This document shows, in pieces, positions 1 through 6,649 of a stretch of DNA of 14,145 bases. Origin of the DNA: CAZYSK01 sp964649415 (GTDB taxonomy: Bacteria; Chloroflexota; Anaerolineae; B4-G1); NCBI GenBank assembly GCA_964649415.1, contig CAZYSK010000122.1, positions 1 to 14,145 of the forward strand, given 5' to 3'. The notes under the pieces are model-generated. The model was not told the origin of the DNA, ran no database searches, and saw only the letters and a list, made by a program, of their open reading frames with translations. The translations under genes and the position numbers were made by a program. Each line of letters starts with the position of its first letter. The stretch's first letter is position 1.

Positions 1-90
1 GCCATCGTCGGCACGCCGCTGTTGATCGGCCTGCCCAAGATCGGCGTATTCGTCGGGCAGAAGATGGTCGAAGAGGACGATCTCGACTGA
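1..90 (+). CDS. C-terminal end of an unidentified protein (5' truncated by window edge)
   Basis: An open frame runs from the first base to a TGA at 88-90 and gives 29 residues. The start of the gene lies outside the window. The fragment is hydrophobic (TPLLIGLPKIGVFVG) and ends in an acidic tail (EEDDLD). This would fit the last segment of a membrane protein, but the piece is too short to assign a family. Reading frame and codon use (GTC, CTG, ATC, GAC) match the GC-rich style of the neighbouring genes. It converges on the leftward DUF3795 gene, with a GC-rich hairpin between them. Confidence 0.6.
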   Translation, partial: AIVGTPLLIGLPKIGVFVGQKMVEEDDLD

Positions 91-101
91 AGCAGTCAGG
101 C

Positions 102-145
102 CAGGCAGCCCCGGCCGGCTCAGCGAACCGGCCGGGGTGAGCCTG
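102..145. terminator. GC-rich hairpin between convergent genes, possible bidirectional terminator
   Basis: A perfect 10-bp inverted repeat (109-118 with 128-137, CCCCGGCCGG/CCGGCCGGGG) surrounds a 9-nt loop. An outer 5-bp arm (CAGGC 102-106 with GCCTG 141-145) can extend it across a small internal loop. It starts 18 nt after the stop codon of the rightward fragment and ends before the stop of the leftward DUF3795 gene. There is no T-run on either side, so it is not a canonical intrinsic terminator. It could stop transcription weakly or stabilise 3' ends from both directions. Confidence 0.5.
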
Positions 146-170
146 CGTCAATACACGCGCGCACGTCGGA

Positions 171-671
171 TCACCGCTGGCCGGTAAGTGGCTTGTCTCC
201 GGCTGGATCGGGGCCATATGATGCGAGCGGTGCACCGCAGTTGCTGCAGGTTTCCTCGTACCAACTGAAACTGGCCCCGCACGCGCATCTCCAGCGCTCG
301 GCCTGTTCCGCCAGCCAGCGGTCAGGTCCCTTGGCCCGGATTTCCTCGAGCTGGGTCAAGACGTCCCGATGATGCACCCGCCCGTCATCCCGGAAAGCCG
401 TGATCCGTTCGCAGGGGAATGCGTCGCACAGACCACAATGCAACACGCCCATTTCTTCCGCGCACGCCCTGATCCTGCACTGCGCGCACCCGGGGTGAAC
501 GTATAGCACGTCTGAGCGGCACCCCTGGCAGGCGAATCCGTCTACGTCCCGCCCCTGGCGGGCGGCCTCCTCCAGCAGGTGCTTGCCCTGGGGAGAAGCG
601 GCCAGGTAATGGTAACACGCGCCGCAGTAGAGGCCGCACACGGCCAGCAACCGATGTCTGCTTTCTGCCAT
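171..671 (-). CDS. DUF3795 domain protein, Cys-rich
   Basis: Protein of 166 residues. The N-terminal part matches the DUF3795 pattern: CGLYCGAC (C12, C16, C19), CQGC (C48, C51), CAQCRIRAC (C62, C65, C70) and CGLCDAFPC (C79, C82, C87). These spaced cysteines probably bind metal (zinc or an iron-sulfur cluster), but no function is established for the family. A C-terminal extension carries a second possible zinc-binding set (C129, C131, C142, C145). The start is ATG at 671, with GGAGG (677-681) 5 nt upstream; an adjacent ATG at 674 is too close to that site. The frame stays open to 1133, but that part overlaps the DUF5946 gene and has shadow composition. The gap to the DUF5946 stop is 17 nt, so this is the last gene of the nitrilase operon. 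The family call is firm; the role is unknown. Confidence 0.9.
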   Translation of the reverse strand: MAESRHRLLAVCGLYCGACYHYLAASPQGKHLLEEAARQGRDVDGFACQGCRSDVLYVHPGCAQCRIRACAEEMGVLHCGLCDAFPCERITAFRDDGRVHHRDVLTQLEEIRAKGPDRWLAEQAERWRCACGASFSWYEETCSNCGAPLASYGPDPAGDKPLTGQR

Positions 672-676
672 CATAT

Positions 677-681
677 CCTCC
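677..681 (-). promoter_or_regulatory. Ribosome binding site of the DUF3795 gene
   Basis: GGAGG on the minus strand lies 5 nt from ATG 671. This fixes the start and rules out the long N-terminal extension of the open frame. Confidence 0.75.
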
Positions 682-688
682 AGGCGGT

Positions 689-1231
689 TCAGCGCTCTCT
701 CAGCCACCGGCGCGCCCACGCGTGATGCGCGCTGTATGCCTCCCATACGGAGCGCGCCCACCGGTAGACGCGCTCGCCGTGTTCTTCGGGCGTGGCTGCC
801 CCGTGCACGTGGGCCACCGTGAGCGCCCCGCGATCCACCGGTGGTTCGAGGTAGGGGATATCGCGCCGGGTCTCGACCTCGGCCTGAAACCAGTGGGGGT
901 TCTGCCCGATGCTCGGGTCTCCCCCGTGCTCCAGCAGCATGCACAGGCGAAGCAGGTGGACCGCGTTGGACCGTGGTCCGTGATCCTCCGAGTGCTGCAG
1001 CGCGTAGGCGTCGACCGTGAGGAGATGGACAGCGCCGTAGGCGGGATCGCCGTATTCCAGGGCCAGGACCGCGTGGAATAGCTTCCGGCAGCCCTCGGTG
1101 CCGCCGGGCACGTTCGCCCCGCAGCGGGCGCACGGAGCAAGGGGCTCCCGTTCTGGGTGATCAGTTGCGGCGCGTGCGGCCAGGATGGGGCGGACGTTGG
1201 CGTTCGTCCGCGCGGTCCGGGAGGCTTGCAC
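689..1231 (-). CDS. DUF5946 family protein
   Basis: Protein of 180 residues from GTG 1231. It shows the DUF5946 pattern: an N-terminal zinc-ribbon-like CARCGANVP with a further Cys (C34, C37, C48), the AVHLLTVDAYALQH segment (H69, D74, Y76, H80), then AVHLLRLCMLLEHG. The conserved Cys and His residues suggest metal binding, but the family has no known activity that I can cite. GTG 1231 is preferred because AGAGG (1237-1241, within GGGAGAGG) lies 5 nt upstream; an alternative GTG at 1246 directly abuts the nitrilase stop and has no ribosome binding site. The gene follows the nitrilase closely and precedes the DUF3795 gene by 17 nt, so the three are probably co-transcribed. The first 30 residues look poorly conserved. 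Confidence is high for the gene and moderate for the start. Confidence 0.8.
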   Translation of the reverse strand: MQASRTARTNANVRPILAARAATDHPEREPLAPCARCGANVPGGTEGCRKLFHAVLALEYGDPAYGAVHLLTVDAYALQHSEDHGPRSNAVHLLRLCMLLEHGGDPSIGQNPHWFQAEVETRRDIPYLEPPVDRGALTVAHVHGAATPEEHGERVYRWARSVWEAYSAHHAWARRWLRER

Positions 1232-1246
1232 AGGTTCCTCTCCCAC

Positions 1247-2224
1247 TCAGTCGACGAGCGTCAAGGTGCTCTGCCGCTCTCTGTTCACGGTGAGCCGGGT
1301 CACGTCGGGCCGGGCGTAGTGGCCGGCGGGGTCGAAGTTCTGCCGCTCGGCCCGCACCCGTTGGTGGTCGATGGCCGCGACGATCAGTCGTTCCTCCCCA
1401 ACGACCGGTTCGACGATCCATTCGCCGTCCGGCCCCGCGATGCAGGAGCCCCCGTTCGCCAGGACATCGCGGACATTGATCGTGCGTCCGTGGCTATTGG
1501 CCAGGATCTGGTCCAGGTGGGGCGTTTCGGGGGGGAAGTCAGCTTTGCGCATGAGGCCGGAGGCCGAGATCACGTACGAGCGCGCCTCTTTGGCGATGAA
1601 GCGCGTGATGTCCGACGTGTTGTGCAGGCCCCCGGGCCAGGCCGCGACGTGCAGGTCCTCGCCCTGGGCGTACAGCGCGGCGCGCGGCAACGGCATCCAG
1701 TTCTCCCAGCAGTTCAGCCCGCCGACCGTGAAGGCTCCCAGCGGGTGTACGCGCAGGCCGTGCCCGTCACCCGGCGCCCAGGTCAGGCGCTCCTCGTAGG
1801 TGGGCATAAGCTTGCGGTGCACGGATTGGATGGCTCCCCGGGGGTCCACGTACACCAGCGAGCAATACAGGCTGTGACCGCCCCGGTCCTGCGCCCGCTC
1901 GATGCACCCGACGTAGACCGCGATGTGGTGGGCCGACGCAGCGCGGCACAGCGGCTCCAGGTGTCCCGCCTCGATCTGCACCGCCTGGTGCATGTAGTGG
2001 GCGTGGACGTCCTTCTGAACCGGCGAGTTGAAGCGAGCGCCGTCGGTGCGCTCAATCCAGAACGGATACCCCGGCACGAGTGCCTCGCCGAATGCAAGCA
2101 GGCGGCAGCCCTCGGCGGCGGCCAACTCCACGTGCCTCACGACCTTCGCGAGTGTGCGCGCCCGGTTCAGCCAAACGGGCGCGATTTGCGCGATACCGAC
2201 TTTCAGGCTATCGTCTGTCACCAT
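1247..2224 (-). CDS. Nitrilase (carbon-nitrogen hydrolase superfamily)
   Basis: Protein of 325 residues, the usual nitrilase size. The catalytic triad is visible: Glu47 in FGEALVPGYPFW, Lys138 in HRKLMPTYEE, and nucleophile Cys172 in GLNCWENWMPL. A second conserved Glu lies in TYEERLTW. The C-terminal GHYARPDVTRL stretch is typical of true nitrilases rather than amidases. Nitrilases hydrolyse R-CN to the carboxylic acid and ammonia in the cytoplasm and usually form spiral oligomers. Whether the substrate is aliphatic, aromatic, arylaceto or cyanide cannot be read from the sequence. The start is ATG 2224, with GGAGG (2231-2235) 6 nt upstream. The frame remains open to an ATG at 2353, but that codon overlaps the predicted -10 box and the added 43 residues are not nitrilase-like. 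It is the first gene of a leftward operon with the DUF5946 and DUF3795 genes. Confidence 0.93.
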   Translation of the reverse strand: MVTDDSLKVGIAQIAPVWLNRARTLAKVVRHVELAAAEGCRLLAFGEALVPGYPFWIERTDGARFNSPVQKDVHAHYMHQAVQIEAGHLEPLCRAASAHHIAVYVGCIERAQDRGGHSLYCSLVYVDPRGAIQSVHRKLMPTYEERLTWAPGDGHGLRVHPLGAFTVGGLNCWENWMPLPRAALYAQGEDLHVAAWPGGLHNTSDITRFIAKEARSYVISASGLMRKADFPPETPHLDQILANSHGRTINVRDVLANGGSCIAGPDGEWIVEPVVGEERLIVAAIDHQRVRAERQNFDPAGHYARPDVTRLTVNRERQSTLTLVD

Positions 2225-2230
2225 CACACG

Positions 2231-2235
2231 CCTCC
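2231..2235 (-). promoter_or_regulatory. Ribosome binding site of the nitrilase gene
   Basis: GGAGG on the minus strand lies 6 nt upstream of ATG 2224 and decides the start. Confidence 0.75.
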
Positions 2236-2238
2236 GGG

Positions 2239-2254
2239 CCGGGCTGGTGCCCGG
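2239..2254 (-). promoter_or_regulatory. GC hairpin immediately upstream of the nitrilase ribosome binding site
   Basis: The minus strand reads CCGGGC-ACCA-GCCCGG: a perfect 6-bp all-GC stem with a 4-nt loop, ending 3 nt before the GGAGG at 2231-2235. A second CCCGG directly before the GGAGG could pair with the same left arm. The leader might therefore switch between two structures. This is inference only. Confidence 0.35.
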
Positions 2255-2316
2255 TTCCGCCAAATCCGCTCGAGTTCCGGCGTCTCGTCGCATATGGGCT
2301 GTTTTGCGTAGATCAC

Positions 2317-2334
2317 GCGGATGCCCGGATCCGC
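2317..2334. promoter_or_regulatory. Inverted repeat in the nitrilase leader, possible operator
   Basis: GCGGAT and ATCCGC (2317-2322 and 2329-2334) form a perfect 6-bp inverted repeat with a 6-nt spacer. It falls roughly 10-30 nt downstream of the transcription start predicted from the -10 box at 2352-2357, where a repressor site would be plausible. The arm length is short and it may be chance. Confidence 0.3.
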
Positions 2335-2351
2335 ATGCACCCTCCGCCGTC

Positions 2352-2380
2352 ATTCTACCACCCTTGCAACGAAAGTGCCA
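2352..2380 (-). promoter_or_regulatory. Promoter region of the nitrilase operon (sigma-70-like with an overlapping sigma-54-type motif)
   Basis: The minus strand has a -10 like TAGAAT (2352-2357, 5 of 6 to consensus). Eighteen nt upstream is CTGGCA as a weak -35 (4 of 6). Overlapping this is TGGCAC-N5-TTGCA (2365-2380), an exact match to the sigma-54 -24/-12 consensus with the required GG-N10-GC spacing. Either would place the start of transcription near 2345-2354, giving a leader of about 120-130 nt before nitrilase ATG 2224. Whether this organism has sigma-54 is unknown, so the sigma-70 reading is the default. Confidence 0.45.
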
Positions 2381-2397
2381 GGGATTTCGTGCTACCT

Positions 2398-2411
2398 GCT
2401 CAGGCCTGAGC
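2398..2411. promoter_or_regulatory. 14-bp perfect palindrome in the divergent promoter region
   Basis: GCTCAGGCCTGAGC is its own reverse complement. It sits between the leftward nitrilase promoter (2352-2380) and the rightward cupin-ABC promoter (2470-2498), a common position for a shared operator. Around one palindrome of this length is expected by chance in 14 kb, so the call rests on its location. Confidence 0.35.
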
Positions 2412-2469
2412 GTTCCCGAATCCAGCCAGCGACGAGCGGACGTTGCTCACTACGTCGGGGGCGCTCGCG

Positions 2470-2498
2470 TTGACCTGTGTGTGGATTTGCACTATACT
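2470..2498 (+). promoter_or_regulatory. Sigma-70 promoter of the cupin-ABC exporter operon
   Basis: TTGACC (2470-2475) and TATACT (2493-2498) are separated by exactly 17 nt; each matches consensus at five of six positions. Transcription would start near 2505 and leave a leader of about 140 nt before the cupin ATG at 2644. Apart from the promoters, palindrome and inverted repeats listed separately, I see no gene in the 419-bp stretch 2225-2643. Short open frames there lack a ribosome binding site. Confidence 0.65.
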
Positions 2499-2643
2499 GT
2501 ACCAGGCTCGAATCGGCTCTATGTCGACCCGATCGAATGGCGGCAGGGTTGGGGAACGCGGTTCGTCGAGTTCGCCAAGATGCTCTGCCCTGATGGATGG
2601 TGGATACTGTAGCTGGTGGGACTGACGACGACAAAGGAGAACC

Positions 2644-2979
2644 ATGGTCCACTCACATTTCTGCGATCTTGAGAACAGGGAGACGAAGGAAATCGCCCCG
2701 GGCGTGCGTATGCGCACCTTCTGGGGTGATAGGATGCTCGCGGCTGTGGTCGATCTGGACCCCCAGGCCGTCGTGCCTATGCACACCCATACCCACGAGC
2801 AGGCCGGCACCGTCGTCTCCGGGGCACTCGAGCTGACGATCGACGGGGAGACCCGCTGGCTGGCCCCGGGCGATACCTACCTGATACCTGGCGGCGTGGA
2901 ACACGGCGCTCAGACGGGGGACAACCCGGCCCGGGTGCTCGACATCTTTAGCCCTGTGCGGGAGGAGTACAAGTATTAG
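2644..2979 (+). CDS. Cupin-domain protein (Cupin_2 type)
   Basis: Protein of 111 residues, a single cupin barrel. Motif 1 is PMHTHTHEQAGTVVSG, with metal ligands H47 and H49 and a Gln (Q53) where many cupins have Glu. Motif 2 is PGDTYLIPGGVEHG, with H87. Such small cupins bind a divalent metal and act as sugar or aromatic-compound enzymes, or as ligand sensors; the sequence does not tell which. Start ATG 2644 has AAAGGAG (AGGAG at 2635-2639) 4 nt upstream. It is the first gene after the 2470-2498 promoter and lies just ahead of the ABC exporter pair, so it is probably co-transcribed and may act on or sense the transported compound. The end VREEYKY abuts a short repeat-rich junction before the next gene. 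Confidence 0.88.
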   Translation: MVHSHFCDLENRETKEIAPGVRMRTFWGDRMLAAVVDLDPQAVVPMHTHTHEQAGTVVSGALELTIDGETRWLAPGDTYLIPGGVEHGAQTGDNPARVLDIFSPVREEYKY

Positions 2980-2980
2980 A

Positions 2981-3007
2981 GTTGGGATATTGGGGATACT
3001 GGGGTAC
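2981..3007 (+). repeat. Three imperfect 9-nt tandem units at the cupin/ABC junction
   Basis: GTTGGGATA, TTGGGGATA and CTGGGGTAC follow each other directly after the cupin stop. They cover the first codons of the longest reading of the next gene, which makes that reading's N-terminus suspect. Confidence 0.45.
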
Positions 3008-4804
3008 ATAACCAACAAGGTGCAACGCACTCACTCAAGCGCAGGGCGGATATTGCAGCGCTGCTACGCCTATCTGCGCCCCCACTGGCGCCTGGTTAGC
3101 GCCGCCTACGCGGTACTGCTGACCGTCAACCTGCTCAACATCGCCATCCCCCAGCTTATCCGGCACATCGTCGACCGGGGCATTCGCCAGCGGGATACGC
3201 GTCTGCTAGGCTGGTCGGTGCTGGGCCTCGTCGGGCTGACGCTGGTCAAGGGCGGGTTCGGCTTCCTGCAGAACCGCTGGGTAGAGATCTCGTCGCAGAA
3301 TGTGGCCTACGACGTGCGCAACGACATTCACCACAAGCTGGCCTCGCTGTCCTTCTCCTACCACGACCGCACTGAGACCGGCCACCTGCTCTCCCGGGCC
3401 GTGCAGGATGTGGAGCGCATCCGCTTTCTGACCGGCCGGGCCACCATGCGCCTGCTCGAGGGCGCTGCGCTGCTGCTGGGCACACTGGTGGCGCTGGTGT
3501 GGATGAATCCCGCGCTGGCGCTGCTGGCACTGGCCACGATGCCGCTGCTCGTCTACCGGGCCTTTGCCTTTGCCCGTCGCTACCGCCCCCTCTCGACCGA
3601 CATCCAGCAGCAACTGGCCGTGCTGACCGCCCGCGTGGAGCAGAACCTGCGCGGCGCGCGCGTCGTCAAGGCCTTTGCCCAGGAAGAGGCCGAGGTCGAG
3701 CGCTTTGACCGGGAGAACGCCCGCTGGTTCGACCTCTCGGCGCTGGCGGCCCGCCTGCGGGCGGTCAACGCCCCCTTGCTGACGTTCATCGCCAACGCTG
3801 GCCTGGTGCTCATCATCTGGTACGGCGGTTCGCTGGTCGTCCGCGGCCAGCTCACGCTGGGCGAACTGGTGGCCTTTTCGACCTACCTGGGGCAGTTGGC
3901 CGAGCCGGTGCGCCGCGTCGGGTTGATCACCCCCTTCCTGGCGATGGCGACGGCGGCGGGCGAGCGTGTATTCGAGATCCTCGACGCCCGCTCGGAGGTG
4001 GAGGAGTTGCCCGATGCGGTCGCGCTGCCAGCCGTCGAGGGCCACGTGTGCTTCGAGGACGTCTCCTTCGCCTACTTTGGCCGCCACCGCGTCCTGGACC
4101 GGGTCTCCTTCGAGGCCCGGCCGGGGCAGGTGATTGCCCTACTGGGCGCAACCGGGTCCGGCAAGTCGACCATCATCAACCTGATCCCGCGCTTCTACGA
4201 TCCCACCGGCGGACGGATCACGCTCGACGGCCACGATATCCAGCGCGTGACGCTCAACTCGCTGCGCGACCAGATCGGCATCGTGCTGCAGGAGACGACG
4301 CTGTTTGCCGCCACCGTGCGGGAGAACATCGGCTTCGCCCGCCCGGACGCAGGCGAGGTGGAGATCATCGCCGCGGCGCGGGCGGCCCAGGCCCACCCCT
4401 TTATCGTCGATATGCCCCACGGCTATGACACGCCCGTCGGCGAGCGGGGCGTCACCCTCTCCGGCGGGCAAAAGCAGCGCATCGCCATCGCCCGCGCGCT
4501 GCTCAAGGACCCCCGCATCCTGATCCTCGACGATGCCACCTCCAGCGTCGATACCGAGACCGAGCAGTTGATCCAACGGGCGCTGGAGCGGCTGATGCGC
4601 GGGCGGACATCTTTCATCATCGCCCAGCGGCTGAGCACGGTGCGAATGGCCGACCTGATCCTGCTCCTGGATAGGGGACGGGTGGCCGCGCAAGGCACGC
4701 ACGAGGAATTGTTGCGCACGTCGGGGCTTTACGCCGAGATCTATCACCGCCAGTTGCGGCCCCAAGACGGGCCGGGAGCGGGCCGAATGGGGGCACAGAG
4801 ATGA
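2990..4804 (+). CDS. ABC exporter half-transporter, degenerate-site subunit
   Basis: Protein of up to 604 residues: a six-helix ABC membrane domain (about 35-330) followed by a nucleotide-binding domain (about 352-590). Walker A is GATGSGKST (386-394), Q-loop Q434, signature LSGGQ (490-494), and Walker B ends LILDD (511-515). The catalytic Glu is replaced by Asp515 and the switch His by Gln546 (IIAQRLSTV). These substitutions mark the ATPase-impaired subunit of heterodimeric exporters such as TM287/288 or BmrCD, with the next gene as partner. Substrate is unknown; drugs, lipids and peptides are all possible. The start is uncertain: TTG 2990 is the outer limit and lies in a small repeat with no good ribosome site; GTG 3020 or TTG 3053 (after AGGGCGG) are alternatives. 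The stop overlaps the next start (ATGA), indicating translational coupling. Confidence 0.93.
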   Translation: MGILGYITNKVQRTHSSAGRILQRCYAYLRPHWRLVSAAYAVLLTVNLLNIAIPQLIRHIVDRGIRQRDTRLLGWSVLGLVGLTLVKGGFGFLQNRWVEISSQNVAYDVRNDIHHKLASLSFSYHDRTETGHLLSRAVQDVERIRFLTGRATMRLLEGAALLLGTLVALVWMNPALALLALATMPLLVYRAFAFARRYRPLSTDIQQQLAVLTARVEQNLRGARVVKAFAQEEAEVERFDRENARWFDLSALAARLRAVNAPLLTFIANAGLVLIIWYGGSLVVRGQLTLGELVAFSTYLGQLAEPVRRVGLITPFLAMATAAGERVFEILDARSEVEELPDAVALPAVEGHVCFEDVSFAYFGRHRVLDRVSFEARPGQVIALLGATGSGKSTIINLIPRFYDPTGGRITLDGHDIQRVTLNSLRDQIGIVLQETTLFAATVRENIGFARPDAGEVEIIAAARAAQAHPFIVDMPHGYDTPVGERGVTLSGGQKQRIAIARALLKDPRILILDDATSSVDTETEQLIQRALERLMRGRTSFIIAQRLSTVRMADLILLLDRGRVAAQGTHEELLRTSGLYAEIYHRQLRPQDGPGAGRMGAQR

Positions 4805-6624
4805 GCGTCTCGATCGGGACGACGAGCGCCGGCACGGGACCCGGCCGTTTGATGCGTGGCTTTGGCGAGGAGGTGGAGGGCAAGCCCTTCGACCCGCGTA
4901 TCGCGCTGCGACTGTTGGCCTTCCTGCGCCCGTACTGGCCCCGCATGGCTGTCGCGTTCCTGCTCATGTTGGCTGCCTCAGGGCTGAGCCTGGTCGCGCC
5001 CTACCTGATCAAGATGGCCATCGACCAGCACATCGCCCAGGGTGACGTGGTTGCGCTGGGACGGGTGGCCCTGCTGACGCTGGCCGTCTTCTTAGGCCTC
5101 TATGTCGTCACGGCGGGACAGCGCTACCTGCTTTCCTGGGTGGGCCAGCGGCTGCTGTTCACGTTGCGGGCGCAGCTCTTCCGTCACCTGCAGGTGCTGT
5201 CGCTGGGCTACCACGACACCCGCATCGTCGGCGTCACCCTATCCCGCGTGATCAACGACGTGGCGGTGATCAATGAGCTGCTCTCGGAGGGCCTGGTCAC
5301 GCTGGTCGGCGACGTGCTCGTATTGGGGGGCATCGTCGTCGTCATGCTGTCGATGAGCCCCCGGCTGGCGCTGCTCAGCCTGAGCGTGCTGCCGCTGATG
5401 ATCCTGGCGACGGCCCTCTTTGCCCGGCGGGCCAAGGTCGCCTATCGGGACACCCGGGCCCGGATCGCCGCCGTCGTGGGCGACCTGGCGGAGGGTATCA
5501 CCGCCATGCGCGTCATCCAGGCCTTTGCGCAGGAGGATAGCTCCCACGAGCAGTTCGACGCCGTCAACCGCGCCAACCGCGAGGCCTACATCACCGCGAT
5601 GTCCCTCTCTTTCACCTTCCTGCCCGCCGTCGAGTTCCTGGGCATGCTGGCCACCGCGGTCGTGCTGTGGTTCGGCGGACGGGCAGTGGCGGAGGGGGAG
5701 TTGACGCTGGGCGTGATGGTGGCCTTCCTGGCCTATGTGAGCCGTTTCTTCCAGCCCATCCGCGAGCTGAGTCAGCTCTATACGACGATGCAGGCCGCTA
5801 TGGCGGGGGGAGAGCAGGTGCTGGCCCTGCTCGACGCCGAGCCGGATGTGGCCGACAGGCCCGGCGCGGTGGATATGCCGCCCATCGCCGGCCGGGTGGA
5901 GCTGCGCGACGTGTCCTTCTCCTACCGAGGCGAGACGAGGGTGTTGCACGACGTGAACCTGGTCATTGAGCCAGGGCAGACGGTGGCGCTGGTGGGGCCG
6001 ACGGGGGCAGGCAAAACGTCCATCGCCAACGTGATCGCCCGCCTGTACGACGTGGTCGACGGAGCGGTGCTGATCGACGGGATCGACGTACGCGAGGTCA
6101 AGCAGCGCTCGCTGCGTAGCCAGATGGGGCTGGTGCCGCAGGACCCCTTCCTCTTCTCCGGGACGATCACCGACAACGTACGCTTTGGCCGTCCCGACGC
6201 GGACGACAGCGCTGTCGAGGAGGCCGCCCGGCTGGCCAACGCGCACGATTTCATCACTGCGCTGCCCGAGGGCTATGGAACACAGATTCTGGAGAGCGGC
6301 GTGAATCTGTCGCTCGGCCAGCGGCAGCTCATCTGTTTCGCGCGGGCGATGCTGACCGACCCGCGTATCCTGATCCTGGATGAGGCCACCTCAAGCGTGG
6401 ACACGGTGACCGAGGTGCTGATCCAGGAGGCGCTGTTACGGCTGCTGGCGGGGCGCACGGCCATCGTCATTGCCCACCGGCTGAGCACCGTGCGCCACGC
6501 CGACCTGATTTGCGTGGTCGAGGGTGGGCGCCTGGTCGAGCGCGGCCAGCACGCCGAGCTGCTCGCCCAGGGCGGCACGTACCGCAAGCTGTACGAACGC
6601 CAGTTCGTGGATGGAGAGGGGTGA
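4801..6624 (+). CDS. ABC exporter half-transporter, catalytic-site subunit
   Basis: Protein of 607 residues with the same layout: ABC membrane domain (about 45-340) and nucleotide-binding domain (about 365-600). Walker A is GPTGAGKTS (399-407), Q-loop Q447, Walker B LILDE with catalytic Glu528, and switch His559 in IAHRLSTV. Its signature is LSLGQ (503-507), with Leu replacing the first Gly. Paired with the upstream subunit, its own Walker motifs face the canonical LSGGQ and make the active site. Its altered signature faces the partner's Asp515/Gln546 and makes the degenerate site. The first 30 or so residues are a Gly-rich cytoplasmic tail. ATG 4801 overlaps the upstream stop by ATGA. It converges on the glycosylase gene with 25 nt between stops and no visible terminator. 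Confidence 0.95.
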   Translation: MSVSIGTTSAGTGPGRLMRGFGEEVEGKPFDPRIALRLLAFLRPYWPRMAVAFLLMLAASGLSLVAPYLIKMAIDQHIAQGDVVALGRVALLTLAVFLGLYVVTAGQRYLLSWVGQRLLFTLRAQLFRHLQVLSLGYHDTRIVGVTLSRVINDVAVINELLSEGLVTLVGDVLVLGGIVVVMLSMSPRLALLSLSVLPLMILATALFARRAKVAYRDTRARIAAVVGDLAEGITAMRVIQAFAQEDSSHEQFDAVNRANREAYITAMSLSFTFLPAVEFLGMLATAVVLWFGGRAVAEGELTLGVMVAFLAYVSRFFQPIRELSQLYTTMQAAMAGGEQVLALLDAEPDVADRPGAVDMPPIAGRVELRDVSFSYRGETRVLHDVNLVIEPGQTVALVGPTGAGKTSIANVIARLYDVVDGAVLIDGIDVREVKQRSLRSQMGLVPQDPFLFSGTITDNVRFGRPDADDSAVEEAARLANAHDFITALPEGYGTQILESGVNLSLGQRQLICFARAMLTDPRILILDEATSSVDTVTEVLIQEALLRLLAGRTAIVIAHRLSTVRHADLICVVEGGRLVERGQHAELLAQGGTYRKLYERQFVDGEG

Positions 6625-6649
6625 CAGGTCAAACAGAAGCGCGTCGTAT

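Noticed and set aside
672..1133. N-terminal extension of the DUF3795 frame
   Set aside because: Arg/Pro-rich shadow of the DUF5946 gene; the ribosome site at 677-681 fixes the start at 671.
1157..2311. 384-codon open frame on the plus strand, antisense to the nitrilase
   Set aside because: The nitrilase on the other strand has its full catalytic triad; the antisense product has no recognisable motif and only reflects codon bias in GC-rich DNA.
2225..2353. 43-residue extension of the nitrilase to an ATG at 2353
   Set aside because: The ATG lies in the predicted -10 box, the added residues are not nitrilase-like, and GGAGG at 2231-2235 supports ATG 2224.
2443..2625. Small plus-strand frames in the leader of the cupin operon, including one ending WGTRFVEFAKMLCPDGWW at 2612
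   Set aside because: The peptide looks protein-like, but any usable start precedes or overlaps the -35/-10 boxes and no ribosome site is present. At most a remnant.
3206..6246. Long minus-strand open frames across the two ABC exporter genes
   Set aside because: His/Gln/Arg/Gly-rich products without motifs; shadows of the well-supported transporter genes.
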